Source of the DNA: Campylobacterales bacterium
GTDB taxonomy: Bacteria; Campylobacterota; Campylobacteria; Campylobacterales; Sulfurovaceae
Reading direction: 5' to 3'
Length of the DNA: 10,572 bases
Assembly: GCA_014763905.1 (NCBI GenBank)
Contig: JACXUN010000030.1
Coordinates: 1 to 10,572, forward strand
Shown here: one piece after another, positions 7,105-10,572 of the stretch
How the letters are laid out: every line of letters starts with the position of its first letter
How positions within the stretch are numbered: position 1 is the stretch's first letter
Notes under the pieces: model-generated
What the model was told of the DNA's origin: nothing
What the model saw: only the letters and a program-made list of their open reading frames with translations
Database searches by the model: none
Position numbers and translations under genes: made by a program

Positions 7105-8415
7105 TCACCCTATCTTTTGACCCAACCATTGCGGATGGATGTATTTACTATACTCATACAGAAACGTTGTAAACGTACTTTTAAATTGCCAATCATAAAA
7201 CGGATGCTTATCCGCTTCTCGTTTAAACCGTTTATTAATCGAGTAACAATAACCGCCTTTTTTCAGCGTGCGGTCGATATGTCCTAGATAATACTCTGCA
7301 TAGACTTTAGACATCTCACTCATAGAGTAGGTATCGATCACCAAATCCACACTATTGTCGGGGATATACCAAGTGACCCACGGCGGGATCAGAATAAAAT
7401 CATACTCGGCAATCAACGCTTCAAAATCTTCCAACCGATCCATTATATCACTGAGATAGGCAATCTTTTTATCCGGAAAGTTATAAGCAATAAAATAGGA
7501 GGTATAGGTCAAAGTCTCCGGCAAATCCAGAAGGATATGGCAACTGTTAGGAATATAGGTTTTCAAAATACGCCCCAACCCGCCGTATCCGGCTCCAATC
7601 TCAAAGATAGTCGGTCTACTTGGGAGGGTGGTATGTGCCAAGATATTTTCAACCATAATCGAATGAAAAAGCAGACGCAGGCTCAAACGAATCCCTCGAT
7701 AATGGACGCAAAGGTTATTGCCGGCATAACTTTCGGAGAGCGAAAAGAGTATCTCTTTACGCACAATCTGAGCATGTCGATGATACTCTAGTACCAAATC
7801 GATTGCTTTGAGATAACTGACCGTATATCCAAATTCACGGTTCACGACCAAGAACTGATCTTTGACCAAATTTGCCGGCAACTCTTTCATCCCGCGGAAA
7901 TGGGATAAATACTCTTGATTAATGTTGCCCTGTTCATCAAACAGTTCACGTTTAAACGCTTGACTCATCTCCTCCCACCATTCGGCTCGATCAAACTTAT
8001 CTGGGTCGTGTTCATTGGCTAAGAAATAAGAACGTTCAATCGTCTCAAAAAGGGCTTGATTGACCATCCGTTTATCTGTCTCGACCAACGGCGGTTTGGG
8101 CCACGGGATATTATCGTCTCCTTGTAGATACTGCGATTGTACATCTATATCATCGTATCCGTCAAGCAGGAGTTGCTTTTTAAACAGTTTACCATTGGTG
8201 ATCAAAGCCAAAAACTCGCGTGTCGCAAATCCAACACGCCCAACAAAGCTATAAAATTTAATGACATTCAGAGGAGACAACGGGGCATCCCATGTACGCA
8301 GTAAAAAACGCGATTGCGGTTGATAAACAATCATTTGATAAAGATTTTTCAACTCTTTTTTGAGATAACCTATACGTTTGACCAACCATTTAAGGGTAAA
8401 AAAAACTACTTTCAT
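7105..8415 (-). CDS. Putative sugar O-methyltransferase, NanM-type
   Basis: This 436-residue protein resembles the putative sugar O-methyltransferases found in surface-polysaccharide clusters. The long N-terminal half (1-260) is specific to this family. It is followed by a SAM-binding Rossmann domain with motif I FEIGAGYGGLGR (271-282), an acidic post-I segment LLDLPET (295-301) and the family-typical SMSEMS (364-369). No membrane segment or signal is seen, so it should methylate a nucleotide-sugar or lipid-linked sugar in the cytoplasm before export. It lies six bases after the CmoA-like gene and one base before the flippase gene. The ribosome binding site is weak, which suggests coupling. 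The acceptor sugar and position cannot be read from sequence. The family assignment is good; the sugar specificity is inference from context. Confidence 0.82.
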   Translation of the reverse strand: MKVVFFTLKWLVKRIGYLKKELKNLYQMIVYQPQSRFLLRTWDAPLSPLNVIKFYSFVGRVGFATREFLALITNGKLFKKQLLLDGYDDIDVQSQYLQGDDNIPWPKPPLVETDKRMVNQALFETIERSYFLANEHDPDKFDRAEWWEEMSQAFKRELFDEQGNINQEYLSHFRGMKELPANLVKDQFLVVNREFGYTVSYLKAIDLVLEYHRHAQIVRKEILFSLSESYAGNNLCVHYRGIRLSLRLLFHSIMVENILAHTTLPSRPTIFEIGAGYGGLGRILKTYIPNSCHILLDLPETLTYTSYFIAYNFPDKKIAYLSDIMDRLEDFEALIAEYDFILIPPWVTWYIPDNSVDLVIDTYSMSEMSKVYAEYYLGHIDRTLKKGGYCYSINKRFKREADKHPFYDWQFKSTFTTFLYEYSKYIHPQWLGQKIG

Positions 8416-8421
8416 TCACTT

Positions 8422-9135
8422 CTACTTAATCGCCAACATACCCTCAAACGGACCAAACTTCGCCACACTCATAATATCGACAAATCCGGCACGTTTGAGC
8501 ATATCGATATTGCCTTGGGTTGAGAACGGTTCCAACACCCCTTTGAGACTCCGTGATTTTTGGACGATCTGTTCGGCGGTATAGCCCTGTTCTAGTTTGT
8601 ATTCATTATAGACACCGGTCATAATATCTTGGAACCGTGCATCGGGAGCTCGTACTTTTTCAAAATAGAGAAAGGCTCCTCCCCAATTGAGACTCTGATA
8701 TATTTTATCAATTAACTGCTGCCGTTGACTTGGTCGGATAAACTGCACCACATAATAGGAGCTGATAAAATCAGAAGGTTTAAACTTATACTCTAAAACA
8801 TCTGCTGCTTCAAAAGCAAGATGTGGAAGCTTATACTTCTCTTTGGCAAGATGTATCATATCCTCTTCGATATCCAAACCGATAAATTTAGCCTCTCGAT
8901 CTTGAAATCTTTGTGCCAGTTTATACGAGAGTATCCCCGTCGAGGTACCAATCTCATAGCAGACTGAATCCTTTTTGACAAAATAGTCGCTGATTTTTAA
9001 AATCAAATCATGACCTTCCTTATACATCGGTACCGATTTGGCAACGTGATCTTCAAAATCATTGACCATTTCACCCGAAAACTTCCACGCCGCATTGCCG
9101 GAGTCGATATTATCACCTACTGAATTTTTACCCAT
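8422..9135 (-). CDS. Class I SAM methyltransferase, CmoA-like
   Basis: This 237-residue methyltransferase is similar over nearly its whole length to CmoA, the carboxy-SAM synthase of tRNA cmo5U modification. Shared features are an N-terminal AAWKF...SVPMY segment (15-38), motif I YEIGTSTGILS (60-70), GLDIEEDMI (86-94), YYVVQFIRPSQRQQLIDKIYQSLNWGGAFLYFEK (127-160) and GYTAEQI...SRSL (184-197). Arg195 aligns with the Arg that, as I recall, holds the carboxylate of carboxy-SAM in E. coli CmoA (Arg199). No cmoB is adjacent. The gene is instead first in a polysaccharide operon, with AGGAG eight bases before ATG 9135 and a promoter upstream. It could be a CmoA paralogue that modifies a surface sugar, or a displaced cmoA. 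The methyltransferase fold is sure; the role is open. Confidence 0.85.
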   Translation of the reverse strand: MGKNSVGDNIDSGNAAWKFSGEMVNDFEDHVAKSVPMYKEGHDLILKISDYFVKKDSVCYEIGTSTGILSYKLAQRFQDREAKFIGLDIEEDMIHLAKEKYKLPHLAFEAADVLEYKFKPSDFISSYYVVQFIRPSQRQQLIDKIYQSLNWGGAFLYFEKVRAPDARFQDIMTGVYNEYKLEQGYTAEQIVQKSRSLKGVLEPFSTQGNIDMLKRAGFVDIMSVAKFGPFEGMLAIK

Positions 9136-9183
9136 TTCACACTCCTAAATCATATTTTTTAATATTTTAAAACCAATAATGTT

Positions 9184-9212
9184 ATTATATAGTTTTGTTT
9201 CCTAGTTTTTAA
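9184..9212 (-). promoter_or_regulatory. Promoter of the polysaccharide-modification operon
   Basis: On the minus strand, TTAAAA (9212-9207) and a perfect TATAAT (9189-9184) are 17 bases apart in the AT-rich 84-base gap before the CmoA-like gene. Transcription would start near 9177, giving a leader of about 40 bases that contains the AGGAG site. It would serve the five closely packed genes down to 4064. No intrinsic terminator of the upstream gene is visible in the gap, so read-through is also possible. Confidence 0.55.
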
Positions 9213-9219
9213 TGAATTT

Positions 9220-10563
9220 TTAATTTATTTGACTATTTTTATCGATATAGAGATCTCCTCTTTTCAAGAAAAAAGAGATGACTGCCATTAACATCATGCT
9301 GTAAAGAATCATCAATCCCCAATTGATCGCAACACTATTCGTTGAGGCCGTATTATTTTCTGAAGAAGGAGCGGTCTCTTCGATAAAATAATCCGACAAC
9401 ATTTTAATATCATCTACCAAACCGCTATTACGTACCTCAAAACCATTAACCGCCAATAATTGATTATCCGGTTCAAAATCTTTAATATCCTCTTCGAGAT
9501 TTCGGGTAACTGTCTGCCACAGTCCCATCTCATTCATTGGATTATCGCCTGCCCAAACCGAACCGCGTATACGGTCATCACCTAAACCATGATGAAGGGT
9601 CATACCGTTTTCTATTACACCTAAAGTCTCCCCTAAGGTATAGGTCAAATCTCTCAGACCTTCCGATGTTTCGACATGCACACGAAACTCAAATGCTTTC
9701 AAATCACGAACCGTACCACGTTCATCGGGATCTGCCAAAAGTACTTCAGGCTCACTCCCAAACGCTCTAAATCGCCACTGCACAATTTTTTGGATTTGGT
9801 TATTCCATGCATTGGCTCCTTCTGTGGCACCTAAACGGTATGCATTATCAAATCCATTCCCCTTGAAAGCAATGATATGCCCTTGCAGATCTCTTCCCTG
9901 TCGGTCGTTATCTGCGATATTGGTAATAGTGGCTCCAGATGGATCGTTATCAGATATTTGCCAGCTACCAATACCGCTCTCGCCATCTTCATAGATGGTC
10001 TCTTGAGGCGTATAGAAAACGATATCATCAATCATACCTCCATCTCCGCCGTTATACATAAAGCCATTGATCGCTATAATCTCATTTTCCGGTTCGGCAT
10101 CTTTCAAGTCACGTTCTAGATCTCGGGTAATGGTTCGCCAACGTCCATCAATCGTCAACGCACCCAAACCATGCAAAATCCCGCCTTCAAAACCGTGCAA
10201 CAATCCTCTGTTGGGACTATAAGTATAAAAGAGATACCGAAGTCCCTTACGACTCTCCACAATGACAAAGATCGTATACGGTATCTCCGTACGCATTCGC
10301 CAACTCACCGCGGTTTCACCCCGAATATCTAAGACGCTTTCACCATATGTTCCCCCCAGTATATACGAACCGCCTCCATTGAGTTGAATCACCCGGCTAT
10401 CGCTCTCTTTGTCATACACATTAGTAATGTCATCCGCAGAACCGACACGAACTTTCCATCCTGAGGTGCTTGTGTCTTCGGCATCTTCGACAACCGTCAA
10501 ACCATACGCACTATTTACCGCTAACAACCCGATTAATACTAAAATTTTTTTTACACTTTTCAT
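9220..10563 (-). CDS. Secreted tandem beta-domain protein with C-terminal membrane anchor
   Basis: I do not recognise a named family. The 447-residue product has a signal peptide (1-21, cleavage after AYG) and two related units, about 24-184 and 189-389. Each unit starts with E-D-(A/G)-E, passes through ITN, a Gly-rich strand, WR.R, and a (V/H)VE(S/T) ... GLR.L.YT strand, then HGLG and W.T.TR.LE.D.KD.EP.N, and ends INGF/VNGF ... G.(I/V)DDI. The acidic DDI ends and Gly-rich strands suggest beta-sandwich, carbohydrate-binding-like domains. A Ser/Asn/Thr-rich linker (398-410), one membrane segment (about 411-433) and a KR-led tail follow. The start is ATG 10563 at the window edge; the ribosome binding site lies mostly outside. 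It precedes the polysaccharide operon in the same direction, so a role at the cell surface with that glycan is plausible. Confidence 0.75.
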   Translation of the reverse strand: MKSVKKILVLIGLLAVNSAYGLTVVEDAEDTSTSGWKVRVGSADDITNVYDKESDSRVIQLNGGGSYILGGTYGESVLDIRGETAVSWRMRTEIPYTIFVIVESRKGLRYLFYTYSPNRGLLHGFEGGILHGLGALTIDGRWRTITRDLERDLKDAEPENEIIAINGFMYNGGDGGMIDDIVFYTPQETIYEDGESGIGSWQISDNDPSGATITNIADNDRQGRDLQGHIIAFKGNGFDNAYRLGATEGANAWNNQIQKIVQWRFRAFGSEPEVLLADPDERGTVRDLKAFEFRVHVETSEGLRDLTYTLGETLGVIENGMTLHHGLGDDRIRGSVWAGDNPMNEMGLWQTVTRNLEEDIKDFEPDNQLLAVNGFEVRNSGLVDDIKMLSDYFIEETAPSSENNTASTNSVAINWGLMILYSMMLMAVISFFLKRGDLYIDKNSQIN

Positions 10564-10572
10564 AATTTATAT

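Overview
The window most likely comes from a member of the Campylobacterota, probably one of the environmental sulfur-oxidising genera (Sulfuricurvum or Sulfurimonas type). The main reason is the Dcd protein, whose whole length reads like Helicobacter/Campylobacter dCTP deaminases. Supporting signs are the moderate GC content, the small MinC and MinE, promoters with a clear TATAAT but a poor -35, and an outer-membrane LolA-like/beta-barrel gene pair of a kind I know from this phylum. The genus is inference.

Layout. Positions 1-195 are an AT-rich leader. 196-1870 (+) is a tight minC-minD-minE operon for division-site placement: minC and minD both start with TTG, and all three genes overlap. 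Convergent to it on the minus strand are a BON-LysM (Kbp/YgaU-type) protein (1891-2370) and dcd (2437-3006), each with its own likely -10 box. These are ordinary housekeeping genes.

3049-4048 (-) is a damaged outer-membrane module. A LolA-like lipoprotein-sorting protein lacks its signal peptide and first part. Right behind it is a 133-residue outer-membrane protein that keeps a signal peptide, one beta-hairpin and a terminal-Phe strand but seems to have lost the middle of its barrel. The truncated end directly abuts the accessory block, so this looks like a recombination or insertion scar.

4064-9135 (-) is a five-gene, translationally coupled surface-polysaccharide operon. In transcription order it encodes a CmoA-like SAM methyltransferase, a NanM-type putative sugar O-methyltransferase, a Wzx-like flippase, a CapA-type metallophosphatase-fold protein and an SGNH acetylesterase-like hydrolase. 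A good sigma-70-like promoter lies just upstream (9184-9212). No glycosyltransferase lies in the window, so these are probably the decoration and export genes of a larger cluster reaching past the right edge. Upstream of the promoter, 9220-10563 (-) encodes a secreted protein with two divergent copies of a beta-rich domain and a C-terminal membrane anchor; I do not know its function.

No tRNA, rRNA, CRISPR array, IS element or long exact repeat was seen. The most interesting points are the double truncation of the outer-membrane module at the island border, the CmoA-like enzyme placed in a polysaccharide operon, and the tandem-domain anchored surface protein.
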